Shown: positions 1 through 8,620, counted from the stretch's first letter. The stretch: DNA of 64,000 nucleotides from Pseudomonas alloputida (GCF_021283545.2 NZ_CP128540.1:4313501-4377500), one strand, 5' to 3'. Made by a program: numbers and translations. Notes: a model not told the origin generated them from the letters alone.

Positions 1-36
1 CTGGCGGTAGGCCTGCTACTGGGCCGGCGCAGTTAA
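1..36 (+). CDS. C-terminal tail of a small membrane-anchored protein (partial, DUF883/ElaB-like?)
   Basis: The first twelve codons of the window read LAVGLLLGRRS followed by TAA. A hydrophobic stretch ending in Gly-Arg-Arg at the extreme C-terminus is typical of the ElaB/YqjD (DUF883) ribosome-associated inner-membrane proteins, but only eleven residues are visible, so the family is a guess. The gene converges on miaE, leaving 22 bases between the two stops. Confidence 0.35.
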   Translation: MAVGLLLGRRS

Positions 37-58
37 GGCCTGCGCCGCCTGGTGCCCA

Positions 59-676
59 TCAGGCGGCCAAAGCCTGCGGGATGCCGCTGTGGAAGCGCAG
101 CTCCTGGTCTGGTGACTGGATCAGCTCCATTTCCGCCGCGCGTACCAGCTCGACGCAGCGAGCGATGTCCGCTTCATCACCGTAGTTGTGCGCCAGTTTC
201 AGGTAGCCCTGGTAGTGGCGCGCTTCGCTTTTCAGCAGCCCGTGGTAGAAGCGGCCCAGCTCTTCATCCAGATGCGGCACCAGCGCGGCAAAACGTTCGC
301 AACTGCGCGCCTCGATGAACGCCCCCACCACCAGCGTATCCACCAACTTGACCGGCTCGTGGGCGCGCACCAGCCGGCGCAACCCCGACGCATAACGCCC
401 TGCCGACACCGGACGCAACGGCACACCGCGGCGTTTCATGAGGCGTAACACCTGTTCGTGGTGCACCAGCTCCTCGCGGGCCAGGCGCGACATCATGTTG
501 ATCAGATCCAGGTGAGTGTTGTACTTGGCGATCAGGCTCAAGGCCGTGCTGGCGGCCTTGAACTCGCAGTTCTTGTGGTCGATCAGCAGGGTTTCCTGGT
601 CGGCGAGCGCCGCTTCGATCCAGGCATCTGGCGTCGGGCAGCCAAGAAAGGCGTCGATTTCGGGGATCAGGGACAT
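59..676 (-). CDS. miaE: tRNA-(ms[2]io[6]A)-hydroxylase MiaE
   Basis: MiaE is a non-haem diiron monooxygenase that hydroxylates the isopentenyl side chain of the 2-methylthio-N6-isopentenyladenosine at position 37 of tRNAs reading UNN codons. The 205-residue protein has the usual family length and a four-helix ferritin-like pattern with the expected carboxylate/histidine ligands: an early Glu in the DHKNCEFKA segment, EELVHHEQV near residue 70, EARSCERF near residue 125 and SEARHYQ near residue 150. The ATG start at 676 fits the N-terminus MSLIPEIDAFLG. It is divergent from the universal stress gene at 831. Confidence 0.93.
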   Translation of the reverse strand: MSLIPEIDAFLGCPTPDAWIEAALADQETLLIDHKNCEFKAASTALSLIAKYNTHLDLINMMSRLAREELVHHEQVLRLMKRRGVPLRPVSAGRYASGLRRLVRAHEPVKLVDTLVVGAFIEARSCERFAALVPHLDEELGRFYHGLLKSEARHYQGYLKLAHNYGDEADIARCVELVRAAEMELIQSPDQELRFHSGIPQALAA

Positions 677-749
677 AAGCGTGCAACCACACAGAACAGG
701 CAGGGTCGGCGATTATACCGGCGGCGGCTGGCGACGCCAGTGACTATGC

Positions 750-763
750 TTGATGTACATCAA
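750..763. promoter_or_regulatory. ANR/FNR-type binding site
   Basis: TTGATGTACATCAA is an exact match to the FNR/ANR consensus TTGAT-N4-ATCAA, and the perfect palindrome extends one base on each side (749-764). A TATAGT-like -10 hexamer lies at 787-792. A start site near 798 would put the box centre (756.5) at about -41.5, the class II activator position. The downstream gene is a tandem Usp protein, a common ANR target in Pseudomonas. Site and spacing are seen; regulation is inferred. Confidence 0.8.
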
Positions 764-830
764 GCGCTGGAGGTGAAAGCGCCGACTATAGTCAGGCACT
801 GGTCGCCATCATCGAAGGGAGTTTACGCCC

Positions 831-1694
831 ATGCAAGCCGTCCGCAGCATCCTCGTCGTCCTCGACCCCGCGCACGCCCACAGCCGGGCGCTTACTCGGG
901 CCAAGCTGATTGCCGGCATCACCGGCGCGCGCCTGCACCTGCTGATGTGCGACAAACGGCATGATCACAGTGCGCTGCTGAGCCTGCTGAGCAGCCAGTT
1001 GCATGATGACGGCTTCGACAATGTCACCCATGAAGAGGGCTGGCGCGACAACCTGCACGACACCATCATCCATGTACAGCAGGCCGAAGGCTGCGAACTG
1101 GTGATCAAGGACCACCGCCCGGACAATCCGCTGAAAAAGGCCCTGCTCACCCCCAGCGACTGGAAGCTGCTGCGCCAATGTCCGTGTGCGGTGCTGATGG
1201 TCAAGAGCGAGCGGCCATGGACCGGGGGCAAGATCCTGGCGGCGGTGGACGTGGGCAACCAGGACGAAGACCACCGCCGCCTGCATGCCAGCATCATCGA
1301 CCACGGCTTCGAGATTGCCAAACTGGCCAAGGGAGAACTGCACGTCATCAGTGCCCACCCGTCGCCGATGCTGTCAGCGTCGGACCCGGCGTTCCAGCTG
1401 AGCGATACGATCGAAAAGCGCTACCGTGAAGCGTGCAGCGCGTTCCAGGCTGAATACGGCATCAGGGAAGAATGCCTGCATGTGGCCGAAGGGCCAGCGG
1501 ATGTGTTGATTCCACATACCGAACAGAAGCTCGATGCCGTGGTGACGGTGATGGGCACGGTGTGCCGCACGGGCATTTCCGGGGCGTTGATTGGTAATAC
1601 CTCGGAAGTGGTACTGGATGCGCTGCAGGGTGATGTGCTGGTGCTCAAGAGTGAGGAAGCCATCGCCCACCTGGCGGAGCTGGCCCGCGGCTGA
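831..1694 (+). CDS. Tandem universal stress protein, probably oxygen-limitation induced
   Basis: A 287-residue cytoplasmic protein with two Usp domains, about residues 1-145 and 150-287. The second domain keeps the nucleotide-binding signature G-x2-G-x9-G-S/T as GTVCRTGISGALIGNTSE; the first is more degenerate, as usual for tandem Usp proteins (UspE-like). Tandem Usps support survival under energy or oxygen limitation. The ATG at 831 follows GAAGGGAG. The ANR box 68 bases upstream suggests anaerobic induction. It is a single gene, divergent from miaE, with a REP pair downstream. Confidence 0.88.
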   Translation: MQAVRSILVVLDPAHAHSRALTRAKLIAGITGARLHLLMCDKRHDHSALLSLLSSQLHDDGFDNVTHEEGWRDNLHDTIIHVQQAEGCELVIKDHRPDNPLKKALLTPSDWKLLRQCPCAVLMVKSERPWTGGKILAAVDVGNQDEDHRRLHASIIDHGFEIAKLAKGELHVISAHPSPMLSASDPAFQLSDTIEKRYREACSAFQAEYGIREECLHVAEGPADVLIPHTEQKLDAVVTVMGTVCRTGISGALIGNTSEVVLDALQGDVLVLKSEEAIAHLAELARG

Positions 1695-1715
1695 GTAGGC
1701 AATATGCAGGCCCCT

Positions 1716-1787
1716 TGTAGGAGCGGGTTCACCCGCGAATGCGTCATTGATTTCAACGCCACATTCGCCGGCAAACCCGCCCCAAGG
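1716..1787. repeat. REP inverted pair
   Basis: GTAGGAGCGGGTTCACCCGC at 1718-1737 is a P. putida-type REP; a more degenerate inverted copy (attcgccggcaaacccgcc) follows at about 1763-1781. The pair fills the gap between the convergent Usp gene and fdsD. Confidence 0.7.
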
Positions 1788-1807
1788 TTCCGTTGCCGCC
1801 CGGGAGT

Positions 1808-2011
1808 CTAGACCAACGCCTCCCGCACCTTCGGATCAAGCCCCTCCCCCGCATGGGCCTCGCTCCATTCCGCCAGCTGCCGGCGCATCGCCGGCGTCCA
1901 GAAGCTCTGCAAATGCTGCCGCACCCCTTGCACCGCCAGCGCCCGGTCGGGCTCGCTGTCGAAGTAATGGGCAATCTGGTTGGCCATCTTGACCAGGTTT
2001 TCACTGCTCAT
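1808..2011 (-). CDS. fdsD: Formate dehydrogenase delta subunit FdsD
   Basis: A 67-residue protein matching the small FdsD family (MANQIAHYFDSEPDRA near the N-terminus, then a basic helical tail). FdsD is the last gene of NAD-dependent formate dehydrogenase operons and is thought to help assembly or stability of the molybdenum enzyme rather than carry a redox centre. Its ATG overlaps the fdsA stop as ATGA (2008-2011), so translation is probably coupled. Confidence 0.9.
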   Translation of the reverse strand: MSSENLVKMANQIAHYFDSEPDRALAVQGVRQHLQSFWTPAMRRQLAEWSEAHAGEGLDPKVREALV

Positions 2012-4890
2012 CGGCGAACCTCGGCTTTCTCCGCAGTGCGGCGCTCTTTCAGTAGCCGCTGCTGTTCATCACTGAAGTCCTGATAGCGCTTCTGCCATTG
2101 CGATGGCTGGAACACTTTCACCACTTCCACTGCCGTCACCTTGTACTCGGGGCAGTTGGTGGCCCAGTCGGAGTTGTCGGTGGTGATCACGTTGGCCCCC
2201 GACTCTGGGAAGTGGAAGGTGGTGTACACCACTCCCGGCGCCACCCGCGTACTGACCTTGGCACGCAGCACAGTCTGCCCGGCGCGGCTGCCGATGCCGA
2301 CCCAGTCACCGTCTTGGATGCCACGGCTTTCAGCGTCGGTCGGGTGGATCTCCAGGCGGTCGGCGTCATGCCAGGCGACGTTGCCGGTACGCCGGGTCTG
2401 GGCGCCGACGTTGTACTGGCTGAGAATGCGCCCGGTGGTCAGCAGCAACGGGTAGCGGTTGTTGACCTTTTCGTCGGTGGGCACGTAGCCGGTGAGCATG
2501 AAGCGCCCCTTGCCACGCACGAACTGGTCGATGTGCATGGTCGGCGTGCCGTCTGGGGCAGCGTCGTTGCACGGCCACTGCAGGCTGCCATGGCGGTCGA
2601 GTTCCGCGTAGCTGATACGACGGAAGGTCGGCGTCAGGCGGGCGATCTCGTCCATGATCTCGGAAGGATGGCGGTAGTTCATCGGGTAGCCCAGGGCGTT
2701 GGCCAGGGCCACGGTAGCTTCCCAGTCGGCCTTGCCGGCCAGCGGCTCCATGACCTTGCGCACCCGCGAAATACGCCGCTCGGCGTTGGTGAAGGTGCCG
2801 TCCTTTTCCAGGAACGAACTGCCCGGCAGGAACACATGGGCGAACTTGGCAGTTTCGTTGAGGAAGATGTCCTGCACCACCACGCACTCCATGGCCAGCA
2901 AGGCCGCGGTGACGTGCTGGGTGTTGGGGTCGCTCTGGGCGATGTCCTCACCCTGGCAGTACAGCGCCTTGAAGCTGCCATCCAGCGCCGCCTCGAACAT
3001 GTTGGGAATGCGCAGACCCGGGTCGGGCTGCAAGGTCACGCCCCACGCCTGTTCGAACTCGGCGCGCACGCCCTCGTTGGAGACATGCCGGTAGCCGGGC
3101 AGCTCGTGGGGGAACGAGCCCATGTCGCACGAGCCCTGCACGTTGTTCTGCCCGCGCAGCGGGTTCACCCCTACCCCTTCACGGCCGATGTTGCCAGTGG
3201 CCATGGCCAGGTTGGCGATGCCCATCACTGCGGTACTGCCTTGGCTGTGCTCGGTCACCCCCAGGCCGTAGTAGATGGCCGCGTTGCCGCCGGTGGCATA
3301 CAGCCGGGCCGCAGCGCGGATCTGCTCGGCGGGCACGCCACAAACCGGGCCGAGCACCTCGGGGGCGTTGTCTGGCAGGCTGACGAAGTCGCGCCAACGG
3401 GCGAAGTCTCCGGTTTCGCAGCGGGCATCGATGAAGCTTTGGGCCAGCAGGCCCTCGGTGACGATCACGTGGGCCAGGGCGTTGAGCATGGCCACGTTGG
3501 TGCCCGGGCGCAGTTGCAGGTGCAGGTCGGCGCGGGCGTGCGGCGAGTCGACCAGGTCGATACGCCGTGGGTCGATCACGATCAGCCGCGCCCCTTGGCG
3601 CAGGCGGCGCTTGAGTTGCGAGCCGAACACCGGGTGCGCATCGGTGGGGTTGGCGCCAATCACCAGCACAACGTCGGCCTGCATCACCGAGTCGAAGCTT
3701 TGCGTGCCGGCCGACTCACCCAGGGTCTGCTTCAGGCCATAACCGGTGGGCGAATGGCATACCCGTGCGCAGGTGTCGACGTTGTTGTTACCGAAGGCCG
3801 TGCGCACCAGTTTCTGCACCAGATAGGCTTCTTCGTTGGTACAGCGGCTGGAGGTGATACCGCCGATGGAGTCGCGCCCGTATTTGAGCTGGATGCGGCG
3901 GAACTCGCTGGCGGCATAGGTCACGGCCTCGTCCCAGCTGACTTCCTGCCACGGGTCTTCCAGGCGCTTGCGGATCATCGGTTTGGTGATGCGGTCCGGG
4001 TGGGTGGCATAGCCCCAGGCAAAGCGGCCCTTGACGCAGGCGTGGCCGTGGTTGGCGCCACCGTTCTTGTCCGGGACCATGCGCACCAGCTGGTCACCCT
4101 TGATTTCAGCGCGGAACGAGCAGCCAACGCCGCAGTAGGCGCAGGTGGTAATGACCGAACGCTCAGGCTGGCCAAGCTGCACCAGGCTCTTTTCCGTGAG
4201 GGTCGCGGTCGGACAGGTCTGCACGCAGGCGCCGCACGACACGCATTCGGACGCAAGGAAGTTTTCGCCACCCGCTGCCGCCACCCGCGATTCGAAACCA
4301 CGCCCGGTAATGGTCAGGGCGAACGTACCCTGGATGTCCTCGCAGGCGCGCACACAGCGGCTGCAGACGATGCACTTGCTCGGCTCGTAGTCGAAATACG
4401 GGTTGGAAACGTCTTTTTTCTCGTCCAGGTGGTTGGCACCGTCATAGCCGTAGCGCACCTCACGCAGGCCCACCTGGCCGGCGACGGTCTGCAGCTCGCA
4501 GTTACCGTTGGCCGAACAGGTCAGGCAGTCCAGCGGGTGGTCGGAAATGTACAGCTCCATCACGTTGCGGCGCAGGCCGGCCAGGCGCGGGGTTTCGGTG
4601 CGCACCACCATGCCTTCGCTGACTGGCGTGGTGCAGGATGCCGGGTAGCCGCGCATGCCTTCGATTTCCACCATGCACATGCGGCAGGAGCCGAAGGCTT
4701 CGAGGCTGTCGGTGGCGCACAGTTTGGGGATGCTGGTGCCCAGCATGGCGGCGGCGCGCATGACCGAGGTGCCAGCAGGCACGCTGATGGCGCGGCCGTC
4801 GATGCTCAGGCTGACCTGCACGTCGCTTTCGCGGGCCGGGGTGCCGAGGTCGCTGCTTTTATCAGAAGCGGGGTCGAAGAAATTGATCAC
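2008..4890 (-). CDS. fdsA: NAD-dependent formate dehydrogenase, molybdenum catalytic alpha subunit
   Basis: FdsA oxidises formate to CO2 at a bis-MGD molybdenum centre. Domains of the 960-residue product in order: a [2Fe-2S] ferredoxin-like domain (about 20-110), a His/Cys iron-sulfur segment (CLTCSANGNCELQ), a 2x[4Fe-4S] domain (CIVCSRCVRACE and CVSCGACVQTCP), the [4Fe-4S] molybdopterin domain starting CAYCGVGC, the bis-MGD domain with the probable Mo-ligand Cys in ARVCHSPTGYG, and the C-terminal molybdopterin-binding domain. The reading frame stays open further upstream, but a GTG at 4890 overlaps the fdsB stop as GTGA and gives N-terminus (M)INFFDPASD, the likely start. Soluble cytoplasmic complex with FdsB and FdsG. 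Confidence 0.95.
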   Translation of the reverse strand: MINFFDPASDKSSDLGTPARESDVQVSLSIDGRAISVPAGTSVMRAAAMLGTSIPKLCATDSLEAFGSCRMCMVEIEGMRGYPASCTTPVSEGMVVRTETPRLAGLRRNVMELYISDHPLDCLTCSANGNCELQTVAGQVGLREVRYGYDGANHLDEKKDVSNPYFDYEPSKCIVCSRCVRACEDIQGTFALTITGRGFESRVAAAGGENFLASECVSCGACVQTCPTATLTEKSLVQLGQPERSVITTCAYCGVGCSFRAEIKGDQLVRMVPDKNGGANHGHACVKGRFAWGYATHPDRITKPMIRKRLEDPWQEVSWDEAVTYAASEFRRIQLKYGRDSIGGITSSRCTNEEAYLVQKLVRTAFGNNNVDTCARVCHSPTGYGLKQTLGESAGTQSFDSVMQADVVLVIGANPTDAHPVFGSQLKRRLRQGARLIVIDPRRIDLVDSPHARADLHLQLRPGTNVAMLNALAHVIVTEGLLAQSFIDARCETGDFARWRDFVSLPDNAPEVLGPVCGVPAEQIRAAARLYATGGNAAIYYGLGVTEHSQGSTAVMGIANLAMATGNIGREGVGVNPLRGQNNVQGSCDMGSFPHELPGYRHVSNEGVRAEFEQAWGVTLQPDPGLRIPNMFEAALDGSFKALYCQGEDIAQSDPNTQHVTAALLAMECVVVQDIFLNETAKFAHVFLPGSSFLEKDGTFTNAERRISRVRKVMEPLAGKADWEATVALANALGYPMNYRHPSEIMDEIARLTPTFRRISYAELDRHGSLQWPCNDAAPDGTPTMHIDQFVRGKGRFMLTGYVPTDEKVNNRYPLLLTTGRILSQYNVGAQTRRTGNVAWHDADRLEIHPTDAESRGIQDGDWVGIGSRAGQTVLRAKVSTRVAPGVVYTTFHFPESGANVITTDNSDWATNCPEYKVTAVEVVKVFQPSQWQKRYQDFSDEQQRLLKERRTAEKAEVRR

Positions 4891-6446
4891 TGTGCGGCCT
4901 CCGTGGTGGTCAGCCCGAAATCGGCGGGGAAGTACTTGAGCGCGCTGGCCACCGGATAGGCAGTCATACCGCCCATGGCGCACAGCGAACCGTACTGCAG
5001 GGTGTCGCACAGGTCGCGCAGCAACAGCGCCTGGTCATGGCGCTCGGTGATGTCGCTGCTGGCGATCAGCCGGTCGACCACTTCCATGCCCCGGGTGGAA
5101 CCGATACGGCACGGGGTGCACTTGCCGCAGGACTCCTCGGCACAGAACTGCAGGGCGAAACGCGCCATGCTGGCCATGTTCAACGTATCGTCGGCCACCA
5201 CCACACCGCCGTGGCCGAGCATCGCGCCCACGGCAGCAAACGCTTCATAGTCCAATGGGGTGTCGAAATGGCTGGGAGGTACCCAGGCACCGAGCGGGCC
5301 ACCGACCTGCGCGGCCTTCAGCGGGCGGCCATTGGCCGTACCACCGCCATAGCCTTCCACCAGCTCGCGCAGGGTCAGGCCGAACGCGCGCTCGACAAGG
5401 CCACCCTGGCGAATGTTGCCGGCCAGCTGGAACGGCATGGTGCCCAGCGAGCGACCCATCCCGAAATCGCGATAGAACGCTGCACCCTTGGCCAGAATGA
5501 TGGGCACCGAAGCCAGGGTAAGCACGTTGTGCACCAGCGTCGGCAGGCCGAAAAGCCCTTGCAGCGCAGGCAGCGGTGGCTTGGCGCGGACGATGCCACG
5601 CTTGCCTTCGATGGATTCGAGCAGCGCGGTTTCTTCGCCGCAAATATAGGCACCGGCGCCCACCCGCACCTCCAGGTCGAACGCCTGGCCGCTGCCGGCT
5701 ACGTCAGCACCCAGGTAGCCAGCGTCACGTGCGATGGCGAAGGCCTGGTCGAGTACCCGGATGGCATCGGGATACTCCGAGCGCACATAGATATAGCCCT
5801 TGTCGGCACCCACGGCGAGGCCGGCAATGATCATGCCCTCGATCAGCAGGAAGGGGTCGCCTTCCATCAGCATGCGATCAGCGAACGTGCCCGAGTCACC
5901 CTCGTCGGCGTTGCACACCACGTACTTCTGCCCGGCGCCAGCATCACGCACGGTACGCCACTTGATGCCGGCCGGGAACGCCGCACCACCACGGCCACGC
6001 AGGCCGGAGTCGAGTACTGCGGCAACCACTTCGGCACCGTCCAGCGCCACAGCGGCCTCCAGGCCTGCGAAACCGCCGTTGGCGCGATAGTCGTCCAGCG
6101 ACAATGGGCGGGTAATGCCAGCGCGAGCGAACAGCAAGCGTTGCTGGGTCTTGAGATAGGGTATTTCTTCGACCGGCCCCAGTGCCAGCGAGTGGCCACC
6201 GGGTTCGCCCGCCAGGGCATCAAGCAGTGATGGCACATCGTGTGGCGTAATCGGGCCGAAACCCAGGCGCCCTTGCGCACTGTCGCACTCGATCAGCGGC
6301 TCCAGCCAGTAAAGCCCACGCGAGCTGGTGCGCTGGATGTCCAGCGGCAACTGGCGGCGCTCGGCCTCGCGCAGCAGGGCCTCGGCAACCTGGTCGGCAC
6401 CCACGGCACGGGCTACCGAATCACAGGGAATATACAGCTTCAGCAT
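4887..6446 (-). CDS. fdsB: Formate dehydrogenase beta subunit (FMN/NADH-binding)
   Basis: A 519-residue NuoF-like subunit that passes electrons from the FdsA iron-sulfur chain through FMN to NAD+. The N-terminal ~130 residues form a thioredoxin-like region fused to the NuoF core. The core has RGRGGAAFPAGIKW (NADH site), the FMN region NADEGDSGTFADR and GAYICGEETALLESIEG, and a C-terminal [4Fe-4S] motif ESCGKCTPCRIG. The ATG at 6446 follows GGAGGA and overlaps the fdsG end by 7 bases; an in-frame start 18 bases earlier has no comparable site. Its end overlaps fdsA by 4 bases. Confidence 0.95.
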   Translation of the reverse strand: MLKLYIPCDSVARAVGADQVAEALLREAERRQLPLDIQRTSSRGLYWLEPLIECDSAQGRLGFGPITPHDVPSLLDALAGEPGGHSLALGPVEEIPYLKTQQRLLFARAGITRPLSLDDYRANGGFAGLEAAVALDGAEVVAAVLDSGLRGRGGAAFPAGIKWRTVRDAGAGQKYVVCNADEGDSGTFADRMLMEGDPFLLIEGMIIAGLAVGADKGYIYVRSEYPDAIRVLDQAFAIARDAGYLGADVAGSGQAFDLEVRVGAGAYICGEETALLESIEGKRGIVRAKPPLPALQGLFGLPTLVHNVLTLASVPIILAKGAAFYRDFGMGRSLGTMPFQLAGNIRQGGLVERAFGLTLRELVEGYGGGTANGRPLKAAQVGGPLGAWVPPSHFDTPLDYEAFAAVGAMLGHGGVVVADDTLNMASMARFALQFCAEESCGKCTPCRIGSTRGMEVVDRLIASSDITERHDQALLLRDLCDTLQYGSLCAMGGMTAYPVASALKYFPADFGLTTTEAAQ

Positions 6447-6922
6447 GCTGAGTCCTCCCGGCAACCGTTGACCAAGTCCCGCAGGCGCTCAGGGGTGAGG
6501 CGCGCGTGCACCTGGCCGTCCAGCTCCAGCGCTGGCGAGCAGGCACAGGCCCCCAGGCAGTAAACAGGGCGCAGGCTGATGGACCCGTCGGCGCTGGTGC
6601 CGTGGTCGTCCAGTGCCAACTGTTCACGCAATTGCGCGGCCAGGGCTTCGGCGCCACGGCTCTGGCACGACTCGGCACGGCACAGGCGCAGGGTGTGGCG
6701 CGCGGGCGGCGCGGTGCGGAAGTCGTGATAAAAGCTGATTACCCCACGTACTTCAGCCAGGCTGAGGTTCAGGGCATGGGCGATTTCGGGGACCGAGGCA
6801 TCGGGGATGTAACCTATCTCGTGCTGGACGGCATGCAGGATCGGCAACAGGGCACCGGGGGTGTCCTTGTCGCGGGCCAGAATGCGCTGGATTACAGGCA
6901 GGTGGAGCAATTCATCAGGCAT
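6440..6922 (-). CDS. fdsG: Formate dehydrogenase gamma subunit ([2Fe-2S], NuoE-like)
   Basis: First gene of the fdsGBAD operon. The 160-residue product is a NuoE-like [2Fe-2S] thioredoxin-fold protein: CRAESCQSRG supplies the first ligand pair and CLGACACSP the second, after a helical N-terminal part (ILHAVQHEIGYIP). It partners FdsB in moving electrons to NAD+. The frame is open further upstream, but ATG at 6922 gives MPDELLHLPV with an AGG-type ribosome site and the usual family length; longer forms would add a non-conserved Arg/Pro-rich leader. Confidence 0.92.
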   Translation of the reverse strand: MPDELLHLPVIQRILARDKDTPGALLPILHAVQHEIGYIPDASVPEIAHALNLSLAEVRGVISFYHDFRTAPPARHTLRLCRAESCQSRGAEALAAQLREQLALDDHGTSADGSISLRPVYCLGACACSPALELDGQVHARLTPERLRDLVNGCREDSAC

Positions 6923-7323
6923 ACAGCGGACCTCGGCATCACGGACCCTGCCTGATTGTTTTAAGGGGCAGGTTTCCGGCGTGTTCTGCTGCGGCGCACC
7001 GTCCACGTCACAGTTGCGTGGTACGGGTGGCCTCCTCGCCCACGGCCGCACGTCTGCGCGCACTGACCCTTGGGCATCCTGCTAGCATGGCACTTGTAGC
7101 GCCGAGGGGTTGTATGCGAGCGACCAGGCGCATTCTGAAACCGACGCACGTGATTACGCCCCGGCATCATCTGCCACGGCTTGCCGATCAGGTGGGTCTT
7201 GAAACCATCGTTGCATGCACCAGGCTCTCGAAACCGAACCTAGTCCATTGCCGGGCCTGCCAGACGGCAGCCCCGGCAATGGGCTGCCATCCAGCATGGC
7301 TACGGGGCAGAACGCGACTGAGC
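6923..7323. other. Intergenic region upstream of the fds operon, with a strong hairpin
   Basis: No credible gene. It must hold the fdsG promoter (minus strand) and the 3' end of the ProQ-like transcript. The main structure is a near-perfect inverted repeat, 17-base arms at 7245-7261 and 7266-7282 with one mismatch and a 4-base loop. No T-run follows it on either strand. A LysR-type fds regulator (FdsR), often found beside fds operons, is not present here. Confidence 0.6.
7245..7282. terminator. Strong hairpin after the ProQ-like gene, possible terminator
   Basis: The inverted repeat ccattgccgggcctgcc / ggcagccccggcaatgg has a 4-base AGAC loop and a single mismatch. It lies 42 bases beyond the ProQ-like stop, so it could end that transcript, but the T-run of a classical intrinsic terminator is missing. 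It could also act as a 3' stabiliser or a target of the RNA chaperone. Confidence 0.45.
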
Positions 7324-7839
7324 TCAGTCGGTAGACTGCACCGTTGCGGTGTCGGCGGCGGGGGCCGGAGCCTGGGCCTGGGCCTTTGACTTCGCACGAT
7401 TGCGTCGGTCCTGGCTGCGTTGCCGCGCAGCCTGCTGCTTGGCATGCAGCGCCTGAGCGGCGGTCACAGTACCTGCGGCCTGCCCATTCAGGTCAAGGCG
7501 CGGTGCATTCTCCACCATGCTCGCCCAGTATCGAGCGCCCCGGCACCACGTGGAAATGCCCAGCTTGAGCTGTTCGCGGGTCAACCCAAGCAGCTCCAGG
7601 TGTTGCTCGGCATCCTTGAAAATGCCCTCCTTGAGCGGCACCTTGGGGGCCGGGTTGACCGGGAAAGCCAAGGGAAAATGCTTCTGCAGTGGCCAGATCG
7701 CTGCCACCGCCGGGTCCATCTCACGCGGCTTCGCCTGCGGGGGCGACTTGCGCTTGGGCGGTTTCGCGCTCTCGGCCTTTACCTGCCCTTTTTCCGCCCG
7801 CAGGCGGTCTCGTAGCTCAGCTAGTTGTTCAAAACCCAT
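7324..7839 (-). CDS. ProQ/FinO-domain RNA chaperone
   Basis: A 171-residue basic protein with a ProQ/FinO domain at about residues 42-130, recognisable from IWPLQKHFPLAFP, PLKEGIFKD and CRGARYWASMV. It is flanked by Lys/Arg/Pro/Ala-rich, probably disordered tails (PKRKSPPQAKPR before; RQRSQDRRNRAKSKAQ after). ProQ/FinO proteins bind structured 3' ends and sRNA duplexes. The ATG at 7839 has no clear Shine-Dalgarno but starts the family-like MGFEQLAELRDRL. Lone gene between the fds operon and the polyamine locus. Confidence 0.85.
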   Translation of the reverse strand: MGFEQLAELRDRLRAEKGQVKAESAKPPKRKSPPQAKPREMDPAVAAIWPLQKHFPLAFPVNPAPKVPLKEGIFKDAEQHLELLGLTREQLKLGISTWCRGARYWASMVENAPRLDLNGQAAGTVTAAQALHAKQQAARQRSQDRRNRAKSKAQAQAPAPAADTATVQSTD

Positions 7840-7962
7840 TGTTCATTCACTGCTTCGAAGTTGATTGCGTGGTGCAAGGATACCCCATGCAGCCTGCACA
7901 TTGCTTGCAGGCCAACTTTCCCGGCTAGCCGAAGCACAACGCGCATGCCCGTGCGACGGCCC

Positions 7963-8517
7963 TCAGCTGAACACCCAAAGCACGCGTGTGGGCTTGTCGG
8001 TCAGGTTGGCGTAACGGAAACGGGCGTGGGGTTGCAACTGAAAACTGTCATTGGCGTGCAGCGTGACCGGCTCAGCATCGCCCAACCACACCGTCAGTTC
8101 GCCTTCGAGCACGAAGCAACCCTGCTCCGAGCTGTCGTCCAGGTACTCCTCGCCACTGCTGGCTCCCGGCTGCAAATGGCTGTCGAGCATGGAAAACGCG
8201 CCCGTTATGGAGGGCGATGCCAGCACATCGGTGATGCCACCGGCCAGGTGCAGCGTGCGACGCTCGTGCGGGCGGGTCACCCAGTCGAGCTCGCGGGGTT
8301 TGTCCAGCTTGTAGAAGTAGGCTGTGGATACACCGAGCTCTTCGCTGATGGCTGTGAGATCGGCCACGGTCGGGCGTGACACGCCGCGTTCGACCTGGGA
8401 CAGAAAGCCCACCGAACGGCCGATGCGCTGTGCCAGCTCGCCCAGTGTCAGGCCCTTGAACTTGCGCAGGTCGCGAATCAGTACTGCCAGGCCTTCGATT
8501 TCTTCGTGCACTTTCAT
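7963..8517 (-). CDS. XRE-cupin regulator of polyamine catabolism, copy 1 (PuuR-like)
   Basis: A 184-residue protein with an N-terminal Cro/CI-type helix-turn-helix (residues ~12-66, including SVGFLSQVERGVSRPT) and a C-terminal cupin_2 domain (~105-182, GCFVLEGELTVWL). This architecture is that of PuuR-type regulators responding to putrescine or its glutamyl derivatives. By eye it is about 80% identical over its full length to the regulator at 12361-12915, the other end of the same polyamine locus. It sits downstream of spuC with its own 183-base upstream region containing GTGAAAT half-sites. Confidence 0.88.
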   Translation of the reverse strand: MKVHEEIEGLAVLIRDLRKFKGLTLGELAQRIGRSVGFLSQVERGVSRPTVADLTAISEELGVSTAYFYKLDKPRELDWVTRPHERRTLHLAGGITDVLASPSITGAFSMLDSHLQPGASSGEEYLDDSSEQGCFVLEGELTVWLGDAEPVTLHANDSFQLQPHARFRYANLTDKPTRVLWVFS

Positions 8518-8560
8518 GGTTGAATCGCGACTTTCAGACGGGAAATGGATGCCCAGAAAA

Positions 8561-8620
8561 GTACAGGATTCATTTCACAAAGCAAAATGCTTTGCGGAAG
8601 GTGCCTGACGTGAAATGTAC
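8561..8620. promoter_or_regulatory. Candidate operator of the copy 1 XRE-cupin regulator
   Basis: Two CATTTCAC/GTGAAATG half-sites face each other at 8571-8578 and 8610-8617. Between them is a tight inverted repeat CAAAGC-aaaat-GCTTTG (8578-8594). GTAC also flanks both sides (8561-8564, 8617-8620). The GTGAAAT core recurs upstream of the paralogous regulator at 12930. Autoregulation is inferred. Confidence 0.5.

Noticed and set aside
2098..4959. 953-codon open frame antisense to fdsA
   Set aside because: fdsA has full domain content on the other strand; long antisense frames are common in GC-rich Pseudomonas DNA and the product has no recognisable motif.
7088..7102. TGGCAC-N5-type sigma-54-like sequence
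   Set aside because: The -24 half matches but the -12 half (GCGCC) is poor, and it points away from fdsG with no plus-strand gene downstream.
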